The notes under the pieces: generated by a model | Databases searched by the model: none | Seen by the model: only the letters and a program-made list of their open reading frames with translations | What the model was told of the DNA's origin: nothing | Made by a program: the position numbers and the translations under genes | In this document: positions 32,301 through 45,327 of the stretch, one piece after another | Numbering within the stretch: the stretch's first letter is position 1 | How the letters are laid out: every line of letters starts with the position of its first letter | Assembly (NCBI RefSeq): GCF_024323335.1 | Contig: NC_066581.1 | Coordinates: forward strand, 464,353,527-464,417,526 | Length of the DNA stretch: 64,000 bases | From: Lathyrus oleraceus | Taxonomy: Eukaryota; Streptophyta; Magnoliopsida; Fabales; Fabaceae | Direction: 5' to 3'

Positions 32301-34404
32301 ATTGACTGTGGTCTGTTTGTCTGAGTATTGTACTGATTTGTTTAGTGTTTCCATAGGTACCTAAGTTGCTTTAAGTTCATTTGAACTTTGTTTTGCTTGG
32401 TTGCTTAACCACTTAGGTATAATCCCTAATCTTCATGTAGTCTGGAAGACCTGTCATGTTACTTTGGCAGGCACCTGTCTGAAGCCCTCCTTAAGAGGCA
32501 ATGTTTGTGGTTGTTTAATTTTGTGCCAAGCAGGTAAAGTCCTCTTAAGAGGAAATTGGAAGATAAAAGATATGTGTAATCCATCTCCTGCTACTGAGTG
32601 TGTCATTCACCTTGCTCACACCATGTGTTGATGCATTATGAATAAGAACCCAAGATCTTATGGAGTCAATCATTTGTGGAGAAGAGTTCATACTTTCTGA
32701 ACTCCCACACTTTCCATTGTTTAAAGCTCTCCCTGACCAGGGATAAGAGCTATGAGGAACACCCCTCATCTCCATTTCATCTGCTTCACCCTAACTCTCA
32801 ATGTTAGGGTTAAGAGCTCAAAACACCCCATTCCAGTTGGCTGTAAAGCTTAACCTTGCTTGAGCCTAATTGATTGTGTATAGTGTGTGCTAATTGACTT
32901 GTTTGTTTGCTTACTTGATTCACTTGTGCATGTTCGCTTATGTGTGCCTTTGTGCATTTATCATCATTACTTGTATATTATTTCATAAACATTGTTCATC
33001 ACTTTGTAACATTTTGTTTTGTCCATGGAGGAGGCAAGCATAAGTCCATTGATTGGCAGTTGTTTCCTGTGATATGGTAGGAGACTAGTATAAGTCCATT
33101 GATTGGCATCTGGAATCCTTGTTTCTTTGCTTTAGGAGACTAGTATAAGTCCATTGATTGGCATCTGGTATCCATGTTTCTCTTTATTTTAGGAGATTGG
33201 TATAAGTCCATTGATTGGCGTCCGGTATCCATTTTGTTTTACGAGATTAGTATAAGTCCATTGATTGGCGTCCGGTATCCATTTTGTTTTAGGAGATTGG
33301 AATAAGTCCATTGATTGGCATCTGGTATCCATTTTGTTTTGAGAGATTGGAATAAGTACATTGATTGGCATCCGGTATCCATTTACTTTGTTCATCTGTT
33401 ATTTGCTTGTTGCCTTTTCCAAAGGAATCACTTGGATCATCTACATATGATCTCAAGAGGTGAACACTTAAGAAGTTTTACTTCCTCACCCTCCCACCTT
33501 TTGTTTCTTTAAACCTCCACTTACATGTTAACCCAAAACCTGAAAACTATTGTGCAAACATTTTCATCTGTTTTTTTCAAATTAGAAACCTAGGCCTTAA
33601 GCCTTTGATTTTCAAACTTCATTTTCATAATACTTCTTTTGAATTGAATTCTAATCATACTTTGACTTCATATTTTGTGAATACTCATAACTAGTTAATT
33701 TTACTCACTCAATTGCTTTTGTGGCCCAAGTCCACTTCTTAATCAAGTTTTCATACATTAGCCATAGATCTCAATTATCTTAGTGGTTGATGTTAATCTC
33801 GCCTTTTGTCCTTAGTGATCGAATCGTAAGACTTCCATACTGAAAACAGGGTTAACCCCTCTAGTATGTCGAAGCTATTCTCACATGGTGGACTTGTTGT
33901 TGATATAGGTTGAGTTTTCTCCCGTGGATAATGAAAGACCTTAGGGCTTTTGTTTAAAATCAATCAATTCACATTTTTTTGAAATCTTTTAGCCGAACTA
34001 CGGCGTTTTGATCCTTACCTTCCATGGAAAGGTACGTAGGCAACGGGTTCATCCGTTCAAATACAAAAACAATAAAAATTGTATATCCTCTTCTCATCCC
34101 TTCAATCATGTTTGCACAATAAATATTTCATAAACAAATAACATTTCATACAACAAGTTGTGAAAAGGGCTCCCTAGGAGTACCTAGGACGTTTTGGGTG
34201 CCTAACACCTTCCCATTGCGTAATTAACCCCTTACCTAGATCTCTGATCTTTTCATTAGTTTTCTATGTGTAAAACTTCTTAGGCTTTTGTTCGCTTTTT
34301 AGCCATTCCTTTGGATTAATAAAAGTGCGGTGGCGACTCGATTCTTTGTATGCTTTGCTTTTGGTTTAATCAATAAATCATAAAGTGACGAATACACCGC
34401 TACA
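29384..34404 (+). mobile_element. Solo Ogre LTR
   Basis: A 5021-bp LTR from TGTAAGACCCC to ACACCGCTACA, flanked by GTTAG on both sides and with no internal region. It is the expected product of recombination between the two LTRs of a full element. It has a possible TATA box (CATATATAATG, about 30497) and a tandem block at 33050-33390. It also has the R/U5 hairpin CCTAGG-AGTA-CCTAGG near 34173; the second stem next to it is partly mismatched. TGGCGACTC lies about 70 bp before the end. Confidence 0.93.
33050..33390 (+). repeat. Tandem ~50-bp repeats in the solo LTR
   Basis: About seven units containing AGTATAAGTCCATTGATTGG and a TCCGGTATCC or TCTGGTATCC end. They are equivalent to the blocks at 1430-1640 and 37660-37870. 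Confidence 0.8.
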
Positions 34405-34409
34405 GTTAG
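34405..34409. repeat. Target site duplication GTTAG, right
   Basis: GTTAG directly after the LTR end CTACA. Confidence 0.9.
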
Positions 34410-36506
34410 GATGAACATATCAAGGATAAACTCGACAGGGAAGAAAATCCATCACCGGTTAAGATGAACATATCAAGGATAGACATGCCTGGGAATGTCG
34501 AGGAGGATACCCGTCATCGGTTAGGATGAACATATCAAGGATATACCAACTGAACAACAAAATGGGGAATTACATCTATCGAAAACTGGATAGAAAACTG
34601 TCGAAGAGAAAAATCCGTCACCGGTTAGGATGAACATATCAAGGATTCACTCTGCGAGGGGACAAAGCAGGATTTACAACTACCCGTTACTGGGTAGAAG
34701 ACCAATCAAAGAGAAACTCCGTCACCGGTGAAAGTGAACAGATCAAGGATAGACTCTGAAATGGGGAATAAAAGTAGGGATTACATCTATTAGTTACTGG
34801 ATAGAATACCAAAGATGAGAATATTCGTCACTGGTTAAAGTGAACATCAAGGATAGACTCCTGCGGGGGAAGAAAAGATATCCTCACCGGTTAGGATGAA
34901 CATATCAAGGATATACTTTTCGTGGAATAGATCCACTAGGGATTCTGTCAAGGAGAAAAAAAGGGGTACTTTTGCCGGGTATTGGGCAAGAAGTAACACA
35001 CTGCAAGCTAAGAAGAATATTACCAGCTACTGGGTAATAGACTCTTAGGGGACCAAAATATTTATCTAGGTAAGAGCTAGAAAGAAAACGGTCTTTTCTA
35101 TGGGGAAATTGAAATAACAATCATCCATGAGGAAACAAACTCCGTGGGGAAACAGAGAAAGGTTAAAGTCTTTTTTGCTTAGGGGCTGGCACTCTACAAT
35201 TAGAAGAGGAGATACACCAGATTTGGTATGGGGATAAAGTACCACCATAACATAGAATGAAAATCTCAAACAAATCAAATATGAAGATGCAGGATATGTA
35301 AATCATGAATTTATATGAATGTATATGTGTATGTATATATGGTGATTATGCTGACAAAACAATCACGAAGTATACAAAGGTGTCGCAAAGAAATTGAACC
35401 ACCGGTACAATCCTCGGTCAATCCATAAATCATGGAGACAAACTGCTGGAGAACAGAGATATCAACATCCCAAAGGCTCAACCCTGGCTGGGGAAGGAGA
35501 TCTGCTGAGGATAAAACATCCAATCTGTAGGGAATTTTAGGTAAACACCATAAAATGGGAGACAACCCTACTTGGGGAAGAAACAAAAAGCTGCTCAGAA
35601 ACCAAGAGAAAACTCTGACTGGGAGCAAAGGTAGATGGCGATTGGTGGGGACACCACAACGATCTACTGGGGAAAGATCAAAACATCTCTTATAACGATC
35701 CGCCTGCTGAGGAAAAATAAACTCCGTAGGGAAGGCCGAAACTCTGTTGGGGATAAAGACACGCTGCAACCAACTCAGCTGGGGAAAAAGAAATAAGCTC
35801 TAATGCGGATCAAACATTCCACTAAGGAACGGAATCAACACAAATGTTTAGGGATACCCGAAGAGTTAACTGCTTGGGGAACCTCAGATGCTTCGCACTT
35901 AAGAACTTGCTTCTTACTGAAATGTTGTTGATATTCTTTTTACTTGCTTTGGAAAAGTTCTTGCTTTTATATATTAAAGAAAACTTGATTTTCATTTAAA
36001 AATTTAATTTCAAAATGATCATAATAAAATTTATAACTATTGACTTAAGTAAATAAGAGTAGGAACAATTGGATAAAAACTCAACTTTATTTAATTGGAT
36101 GGTAGTCTGTAAATGACAAGACTCCGTAGATTTTACAAAGTTGAAAATGGTAAATTACATGGAAAAGGGGTACATTGAATACAAATGATCCTTAATCCTT
36201 CTACCGAATCCTGATATCCACTGTGCTCTTGACCGCTACGGGAGATGAATCGATGTCAATCCTTGTGCTCAAACAAGTCTTCAAAATCACTGAAGATCAG
36301 CAGAACGCAGTTACTTGCCATAATCCCTAATTTTTGCATAAGTCACCCCAAGGTGGGGTACTCAACTTATCGGGAAATTCCTTTCTATTTTTATGTCTCT
36401 AATTTTTGCCTGGATCGCCCTTTCGGGTTTTCAATCCACCGGGACGCTCATTTTTGCCTAAGTTGCCCTTTAGGGTTTTCAACTTAGCGAGCTTTTCTTT
36501 TATTTT
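34410..36506 (-). other. Ogre C 3' UTR, proximal part, with hairpin array
   Basis: The unit GATGAACATATCAAGGAT recurs several times up to about 34910. Perfect hairpins are TCATC/GATGA (34514-34529), TCTATC/GATAGA (34575-34594), CTACC/GGTAG (34680-34697), TCAC/GTGA (34722-34737 and 34828-34843), TCTAT/ATAGA (34786-34805), TTGCC/GGCAA (34972-34989) and TATTACC/GGTAATA (35018-35039). From 35400 to 35900 CTGGGGAA motifs dominate. The 152-codon open frame at 35311-35769 has repeat-like content and no homology I recognise, and is not called. Confidence 0.75.
36338..36487 (-). promoter_or_regulatory. Post-pol compound hairpins, element C
   Basis: Three are seen: ATAAGT / ACTTAT (36338-36370) with inner ACCCC / GGGGT; TGGAT / ATCCA (36411-36438) with CCC / GGG; and CTAAGTTG / CAACTTAG (36458-36487) with CCC / GGG. 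Confidence 0.6.
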
Positions 36507-36651
36507 TTAGGCGAAGTATTTCTTGACTGTATCTGCGTTCACAGGACGAGTGAACTCTTCACCATCCATAGTTGTAAGAGTCAATGCACCGCCTGAAAAG
36601 GCTCTCTTGACAACATATGGGCCTTCATAATTGAGAGTCCATTTTCCTTTG
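36507..36651 (-). pseudogene. pol: Ogre C pol, C-terminal end
   Basis: Encodes the last ~47 residues of the polyprotein: YEGPYVVKRAFSGGA, TTMDGE and the terminal KKYFA, with the stop at 36507-36509. It is separated from the rest of C pol (59552 onward) by insertion of D, with CTTTG on both sides. Confidence 0.85.
36647..36651. repeat. Target site duplication CTTTG of Ogre D, left
   Basis: CTTTG before TGTGACGG. The second copy is at 59547-59551. Confidence 0.92.
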
Positions 36652-39600
36652 TGTGACGGTGTATTCGTCGCTATATGATCTATTGGTTAAACCATAAGCT
36701 AAGAGATACATTCAATTTCGAGTCGCCACCGCACTTTTATTTATCCAAAGGACTGGCTAAAAAGCGAACAAAAGCCTAAGAAGTTTTACACGTAGAAAAC
36801 TAATAAAAAGATCAGAGATTCTGGGTAAGGGGTAAATTACGCAATGGGAAGGTGTTAGGCACCCACTACGTCCTAGGTACTCCTAGGGAGCCCTTTTCAC
36901 ACTTGTTGTGCTAAATTATTATTTATTATGACATAAAGGCTGTGCAAACATGATTGGGATGGTGAGAAAAGAATATACAATTTATTAGGTTATTGGGTTA
37001 TTGGGTTCGAACGGATGAACCCGTTGCCTACGTACCTTCCATCAAAGGTAAGGATCAGAACGCCGTAGTTCGGCTAAAAGATTTCCAAAAGTTGGTGGAT
37101 TTGATTTTAAACACAAGCACTGAGGCTTTTCATTATCAATGGGAGAACACTCGACCAAGAACAACATCCACCATGTGAGGATAGCTTCGACGTACTAGAG
37201 GGGTTAGCCCTGTTTGAAGTACGGAAGTCTTACTGTCGACTCACTAAGGATAGGCAAGATTTACATCAACCACAAAGATAATTGAAACCTATGGCTAATG
37301 CATGAAAAGATTAACAATGGACAGAGCCAAAACAAGTGAATGAGTGAAGTTAATTGATTGTGATTATGAAAGTGAAGTCAAAGTATGATTAAGATTGATT
37401 CAGAGAAGTATTATGAAGATGAAGTTTTGAAAAAAAGTCAAGGACTTGGGTCCAGGTTTTTTAGTTTGAAAACATGAAGATGTTTGCACAACACTTATGT
37501 CAAGTTTGAAAGATAAAGTGTGAAAAGGTCTAGGACATAATGGATGATGAATGGATGAAGGATGGATAGTAAAACTTCTTAGAAGGTTCACTTCTTGAAA
37601 TCATATAGCAGATGATTCAAGTGTGTCCTTTGGAATAGCAATTAATAATAACAAACAAACAAAGCAAGCCAAAGCGGATATCGGATGCCAATCAATGGTC
37701 TTATACCAAGCTCCTAAAACAAAATGGGATATCAGATGCCACTCAATGGACTTACACTAATCTCCACAGGCAAAGAAATAAAAGCGGATACCGGATACCA
37801 ATAGATGGATTTACACCAGTCTCCTAAAACAGAAATGGATATCAGATGCCACTCAATGGTCTTACACTAATCTCCTCAAAAGAAAAACAAAGATGAACTA
37901 TGGAAGTCAACTGCCAATCTATCTGGACTTAGGTTAACTCCACAGTATGCTCACAAGAAATCCAATGCCACATCACAGGGACTTACAATGGATCCTCACA
38001 TACAAGAACAAAAGCAACAATATGATCACAGGAATGCAAATGCCAACTTACAGGGACTTATAATTGCAACCTCTCATACAAACAGATGAAACAAACTATG
38101 ATCACAGGAAAGCAGATGCCAACTTACAGGGACTTATAACTGCAACCTCACATACAAAACAAACAGATCAAATTATGATCACAGGATAACAGATGCCAAC
38201 TTACAGGGACTTATAACTGTATCCTCACATACACACAGATAAACAGAAGATATGAGTGACCAATGAGGTCTTACACTCTATCCTTCCATATCACAGGAGC
38301 AAATGCCAAAGCAATGGACTTACAATTGTCCTCAATGGGCAAACAACAATAACAAAAGTCACACAGACAAATGAGATGATCATGCACTAATGGCAATTGA
38401 TGATGATGATAAATGCATAACATATAAGCAAACAAGTGCATAAGAAGCAAACAGTCGATCAATGAATAGCAAACAACACACTCTATAGCCAAACAATGGG
38501 GGCTCACACAAGAGGGTTTGACTTTGAAAGTCTACTGTAATGGGTAAAGGTTGCTCTTAACCTGGCCATTGAGGGGCTCAGGTGAAGCAGATGAAAAGGA
38601 GATGAGGGGTGTGCCTCATTGCTTCAATCTCATATCAGAGAGAGCATCAAAGAAGGTGTGGGAGTTCAGAAAGTAGGAACTCTCTCCACATTATTGACTC
38701 GATTAGACCTTGGGTATTTATCTCATTGCTTCAACCATGTAATGGGAGCAAAGAGAGGACACACTGAATAGTGGGGGATAGATTACTTATCCCTACCTTC
38801 CACCAATTGCCTTACTTGAAGGACTTTTCCTGCTTGGGACAAATATAAACAAACACAGGCATTGCCTCTTAAGGAGGACTTCAGACAGTTTGCCCGGTCA
38901 AATAACAGACCGGGTCTCCAGACTACATGAAGAAGAAATATTTATACCTCAAAGCAAATGCTAAATAGCAAAGCAAGCAAGCAAGTTCAAAGAACTTAGG
39001 CAACTAAAGTACTTGGTTGTGAAGAAAAAGTGAATCAGTGGCTCTTTGTGTGTGATAGCTTGAAACAGGTGATGCTTAACAGTTGATGTTAATGTGTGCT
39101 TGCAGAAACCTAGCTCAGTGATGCTTAGAACTCTTCCAATCTTGATTCACCATGGATGTGACTTTGTGTAGCAGCAGCAGGCAAAGGCATTACAGCTAAG
39201 AAACAGGATTTCAAATCATCTCAAGATTGTTGTAAGATGATGGAAATACCAAGGGTGCTCGAGGGTTTTTGAGAGTTGATCAGAATTCTGCTATTTTGTG
39301 AAAATGGAGAATGAGAGGAGAGAGTGTTTTTCGGTTGTGTGGCTGCTGTCTAGGGTTGTGAGAATGACAGAACAATGTCCTTATATTGTATGTTTATGGT
39401 TACTAATCCATGTGCTAATCAAACTCACCTTAATGAAACCCTTTTGCATATTTGCTAATTTTGAAAATGTGGAAAATGGAGGGTGCAGGCTGGCTCGAGC
39501 TGGGCCTTAAACAGGCTGTAAAGACTTTGCCAATTGCTGTTTGATGTTGTTTATGCACTGCTGTACTTTGTTTTACTCTTTGAAACCAATTTGCAAAAAT

Positions 39601-40836
39601 GCCAAGTTTGTGCATAAGTGGAAATGGAGGTGTGTTTGCTGCTTGAGTGGGCTGTGAAATGCTGCAGAAGGACCAACATAATTGCTGCTTTTGGTCTGCT
39701 TTTGAATGCTGTCCTTGCTTGTACTCTTATAAAGCCAAATGCACAATTTTGCCAACCTTGCATTTTGATTCAAAATGTAGTAGAATGATGGTGTAGACAT
39801 GATTTAAAGCTTGAGACAAGTCACAAATGTGATATGGAACATTTCCCAATTGGCAAAATCAAGAAAAAGTCAAAGGATCAAAAAGTCAACTTTGAGTCAA
39901 ACTTTGAATTTAAATGAAAAAGGTCCAAAAATGCCATTTTGAATGGTAAGGTTTTAGGTCATGAAATTTATATTTTTGGAAAGAGGATGAAAAATGTGGT
40001 TTGTAGGAAAAAACCCCACCAAATTTGGCCTTATGGTTTGAGAGATATGGCTTGTTGAAGTTCAAAAATTGATGAAAATGATTTGATCATATCTTGACAA
40101 CCACACATGGGATTTTGATGTTCTTGGACTTTTTGAAAATGGGAGAACAAGATCTTCAACTTTCATGTTGGGCAAAAATTCATTTGGAGCTTGTATCATG
40201 ATCTAAGTTTAAGATCAAGAAGTTTCCATTTTTGGCAGTTGAAATTACAGGTCCACTTTCTATTTTGGGAAATTTTCTGATTTGACTTCAAATTCTTCCA
40301 TGGTGAGGCTTGACATGATAGATGAGGCTTATACAAGCATGAATGAACTTCTTCAGATCAATTCTATCCATCAAATTCTTGATTGAATCAACAGTTGACC
40401 AAGTTTGACTTTTCTAGGGTTTTGGACTGACTGATCCTCTTCTGATGAATTCCAAACCCTGAATCCTTGAGAACTTGACTTCAAATGATGTCTCAAGTTG
40501 TATGAACCTTTGATTAATGATCATGATGCCCAAATTCCACAAGAATGGCCATCATCCATTGCTTTGACTGATCAATGACTGACTTTGACCTAATTTCTGA
40601 TGATTGCTTCAACTGCAAGCAAAAAGGTTAGACTGACAATATTTTTGTACTTTTTGAATGATAAACATATGAAAACAAAGATATACAAATGCAGAGTATG
40701 CTTGGTGATCAAGAAACAAACCTACAAGGCAATCTACCCACTAGGAGGTAACAAAGGCATGCAATGATCCTTGAGGTCATGATATGATATGATATGGGCC
40801 ATGAGGGATCTTAGGGCCCAAAATTGGGGTCTTACA
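36652..40836 (-). repeat. 3' LTR of Ogre D
   Basis: On the minus strand it runs from TGTAAGACCCC to CGTCACA. It holds tandem repeats at 37660-38270, R/U5 twin hairpins at about 36837-36895, and TGGCGACTC (minus strand) near 36720. Small open frames in it are the same in both LTRs and have no coding support. Confidence 0.95.
37660..38270 (-). repeat. Tandem repeats inside D LTR
   Basis: Units of about 52 bp (TATCAGATGCCACTCAATGG) pass into units of about 75 bp (GCCAACTTACAGGGACTTAT). The block is repeated in the 5' LTR at 56370-56980. Confidence 0.8.
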
Positions 40837-40851
40837 GATGCCCCTATTTAA
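40837..40851 (-). promoter_or_regulatory. Polypurine tract, Ogre D
   Basis: The minus strand reads TTAAATAGGGGCATC immediately before the LTR start. Confidence 0.75.
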
Positions 40852-41336
40852 GATCATTCTAGCCGGAGAAGTGAAGTTTAGAAATCTTCATCTCGACGCG
40901 GTAGAATGGGCTTAAATAACAGTAATGAGACAAATTTTGGTCCCTAAGAGACCTCATGATGCAGATGTATGCATGCAAAAGACACAAATTCTGTGGGGAA
41001 TATGATTCACACAGAAGAAAAGACGATCCGTCGGAGCAACACACTCACCAGGAACAGAGACTCTAATACGACTCTATGGGGATAATAAAAGAAATGAGAT
41101 GTGTGAACAAGACACGACTCCAAACTGGGGAAAAACAAAACTGACATAACGTGATCAAAACACAACTCTGATTAAGGAAAACAGAAAAACAGACAGGAGA
41201 ACTCACTGGGGAGTGAAGGACTCACACTGGGAAGAGAATTCCAAATGGAAAATAAATCCATTGGAGAGACACAAGCTGACTCCTGAGGAGAAGCAACAAA
41301 AAAGTTCCACTGGGGCAGTAACAAAGGAAATGAGAT

Positions 41337-43169
41337 GTTACCAGGCATACGGGTAACAAACTCAGGAAAATCTGACTCCACAGGGGGACCGAGGTCATAA
41401 TAGGGAGCAGAAAGGAGGGAACACCAAGGATACCGGTTACTGGGCATATAATAGGTGACCGACCAAAGCATGAATTGGATTTCACTTCCAAAACACTCAT
41501 CATCCTGAAGGGAGCTAGAAAAGCAAACTTGTTTATAGGATGGACACTCAATTCCACAAGGAAAATGAATCTTACTCTGAGGGGAAAACAACAAAAGATT
41601 GACCCAAGAGCGAACGAGATATAATATCCATTACCGTCAGAACGTGGATAGAATACTCAGATGAGACATATTATTCATTACCGGCAGACCGTGAATAATA
41701 TACTCGAAAGGGAAAATTATCCTGAACCGGTTACTGGGTTGTTTATAGGATAAAATCCGAAGACGTGAATTGGTTTTCACTTCCAAAACACTCATCATCC
41801 GAAAGGAGGGCTTGGAAAAGCAAATCGACTTACAGGATGGACATTCGAATCCGCAACGGGAAAACGAATCTTACTCAAATGGGGACACAAACCCAAAGAG
41901 TGCATGAGATATAATATCCATTACCGGCAGACCGTGGATAAGATACTCGCATGAGATATATTATCTATTACCGTCAGAACGTAGATAATAAACTCGCATG
42001 GTAAGAAACACCAGGGATACCGGTTACTGGGTATATAATAGGTGATCTACCGAAAACGTGAATTGGTTTTCACTTCCAAAACACTCATCATCCAAAACGC
42101 AAACTGGTTAAAGGATGGACATTCGATTCTACAAAGAATACGAATCTTGCTCAGTTGGGGAAAATCAACAAAGGATTCCAACTAAAGAGCGCATGAGATA
42201 TATTATTCATTACCGGCAGACCGTGAATAATACACTCGAAAGGAAAAGACACCAGGGATACCGGTTACTGGGTATATAATAGGTGACTAACCAAAAAGAG
42301 AGACAATCGATACCAAGCATACGGGTGAACGAAAGACAACTCAAAGGATAGATTGCAAGCATCCGGCAATTATCCAACAACAAGAAAATATTCGACTCCA
42401 CAAAGGGAAATAACGAATCTTACTCGACTGGGGAAACACAAAAGGCTTCGACTGAAGAGTGCATGAGATATATTATTCATTACCGGCAGACCGTGAATAA
42501 TATACTCGCATGGAAGATTATCCACAACCGGTTACTGGGTTAACAAAGGATAAATCAACCGAAAAGAAAGGCATCGGGATACCAAATTAGGTATATAATG
42601 ATAACCAATCAAAAGGAGCAACAGACATTACCAACAAAGGGGTAAATGAAAGGCGAACTGCTGAGGATAAATTGCTAGCATCCGGCAATTATCGACAGAA
42701 GACTAGCTGGGGATGCACTGGTAAAAAACCAATGATCCGGAGAACAAATCACTAGCACACGGTGAAAAGACCCACTGGGGGATAAAATTGCTAGCATACG
42801 GCAATTATCCACAAAAGACTTGCTGAGGAGATAAGTGCTAATCTGAGCAACTTATACAAGCAAAGGAAAATCATCATCAAATACTAGATGAAGATAACCA
42901 CAAAATTAGGGTTTACATCTACCGAATACGGGGTAGAAGACCAACAACTCCGCGTGGGGAAGGAACAAATCACAAATCCGCACGGGAAACCAAAAATAGG
43001 GTTTATAACAAACCACAAACTACTGAAGAGCAGGAAAATAGGATTTACAACTACCGGTATACGGGTAGAAAACCAAAAACTCTGGCTGGAGAATAAAAGG
43101 TGTATAACCACAAATTCTGTCAAGAAAGCCAGGAAAAGATAGGACTTACAACTGCTGGTTTGTAGGCAG
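41337..43169 (-). repeat. Hairpin array in Ogre D 3' UTR, three loop classes
   Basis: Given on the plus strand. Class I stems ATATTATTCA/TGAATAATAT (41668-41701, 42470-42503), TATTATCTA/TAGATAATA (41969-42000) and TATCCA/TGGATA (41625-41650, 41925-41950) enclose TTACCGGCAGACCG or TTACCGTCAGAACG. Class II stems ATACC/GGTAT (42017-42034, 42258-42275), AACC/GGTT (41725-41740, 42526-42541), TCTACC/GGTAGA (42918-42937) and CTACC/GGTAG (43051-43068) enclose 8 nt such as GGTTACTG. Class III stems ATTGC/GCAAT (42352-42370), AATTGC/GCAATT and TCAC/GTGA (42749-42765) enclose 9 nt such as TAGCATCCG. Confidence 0.8.
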
Positions 43170-45327
43170 AGGCCCAAAAACATTCCGCTGGGGAACAACC
43201 CACTGGGAAGCACAAGATATTTGACAAATAGCCGATTCGGGAATGATCCGAAAAGACAGACTGAATAAAGACACGTCCTAATGAGGATATAGCTCAAATA
43301 GGAAAATCCATCCCAATATATATGTTGGGAGGAAACGGAAGAAACCGTCATCCACGAGGATATATCTCAGTGGAGAACTGCAGAAGGAAAGACAACATTT
43401 TCTGCTTATGGGGTTGACTCTATATGGAGAGATTTATAAACACCCGACATCTGCTTGGGGAGATCTGTAAAGAGATCTATATCACCATAGCAGGAGACAC
43501 GACAAACAAAAGATATATGGCAAGAAATGCAACATGAATATCTGAATGTTTATGAATATGCATGAATATGCGTGATTTATGTTTGATGAATGCTGACAAA
43601 ACAGACAATTCTAACACAAACAGGTTCAGGAACAACGTCCGGTATTATACTTCCAGGGGAATAACCAACTGGAGAGCCAATCTGCGGAGATCCATATGCT
43701 GTAAAGCAAAGATCTGCGGGTACTGCTGAAGAAGCAGCGAGTCGGAGATATCAGGAAATGACCCAATCAGGGTACAGAAAGTCACAACGGGCAGAACAGC
43801 CACCAAGACAAATCTGTAAGGGAACAAGAGAAGTCCCAAAGTATATCTGCAGGGGATCCCAGTGTCAACTGAGAAACACAAAGTGCATGAGCACAAGCAC
43901 AAATGCTGTAGAAGCAAATCCACACAACTCCACTGGGGGAGAATGATATCATCCAAATAGAATCTTAACTGCATAAGCAACTCTACTGGGGAAAACTGTC
44001 GGCTATTCTCTTGGGAACAAACCACTGAGGGAGGACAGATCAAATAAGCAGATTCTGCAACGAACCACTCCACTTGGGGAGAATATACATAGCAAACTGA
44101 TCACAACAAGTAGATTCTGCAATACAAGCCACTCTACTGAGGATCACAAACTGTCAGGAAATAAATCCGTTCACTGGAGGCTAGCGCCATCATCCGACCA
44201 TATCGGGATTGAAGGAGTATTCAACAGGCGAAACTGCCACAACAAGCATTCTGCAGACTAAGCTGAGGAAAAGATGGTTGCAATACTGGGATGTCAACCC
44301 AAACAAACACTGAGTAGGAAAATGAATCCTGCTCTGCTAGAGAGAATAACTCCGATGGAGAGATAGCAACAATTCCACAGACGACTTCGCCGGGGAAAGG
44401 TAAAGTACCGGGTTTCAAACCACTGACTTACCGAGTCTTCAAAAAGAAAGCGATTGTGCTGAGGAAACAGACAGTTCCGCCGGCAACACTGCATGGGGAA
44501 AAGCGGTAACAACTCCACTTGCAACCCTGGTGGGGATATTAATAACAGCTCTACTCGCGACTCCGAGGGGAGTATCAATCAATCAGTTATACTCATGACT
44601 GTGCTGAGGAGACAAATAAAGTCTGGGGATACGACCCACTGGAGAAAATGACGGGGCACCAAGATGACAAACCATCAACCACCGAAACTTCTATAAGGAA
44701 ACACCCATGCTAGGGGAAAACTGCTGCTGGAGAAAACAAAGTCTTCAACAACAAATCATTCTGTTTGTGACTGTACTGGGGAACAACCCCAACAACAACT
44801 CTGTCTGAGGAATAACCTCAACCGAGATCTGAAGAAAGAAGATACCACCAAACCAGGAATATGAACGAATGTCTTACCTGTTGGGAATCATGCCACCCTC
44901 GGGAGAGCACTGAGATATTCTTGAGTATCCTTTCAATCTTGTGAATGTTCACTTTGTATAAAACAAAAATTTTGAAAAAATTTGATCTGTTTAAAACAAT
45001 GACATTTTATCAATTTAAAACATGCAAAACATTTGTTGAATTGAAACAAATAAGAGTGCAAATAAATTGGATAAAAAGCTCAAATTGATTTGATAGAATG
45101 GTAGTCTGCAAATGGCAAGACTCCATTGATCTGTACAAATTTGAAATCAGTGATATATATTGGAAGAGGGCTACATTGAACATAATGATCCTTTCTCTAC
45201 CAATTTGAATCTCGATGTATCCGAAGCTTCAGTTGACGACGAATCGAGAATCTTCTGACGAAATGACGACTGATGAACAGAAAGTCTTGTCAGGATGCAG
45301 TTACTTGCCAAAATCCCTAATTTTTGC

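Noticed and set aside
35311..35769. 152-codon minus-strand frame in the Ogre C 3' UTR
   Set aside because: Composition follows the CTGGGGA-rich repeats. No domain is recognised and no conserved counterpart is seen in D.
41172..41594. 140-codon minus-strand frame in the Ogre D 3' UTR, and similar ones at 42884-43351 and 43645-44073
   Set aside because: They run through the hairpin arrays and repeats, in different overlapping frames. They look like chance openings in low-stop sequence.
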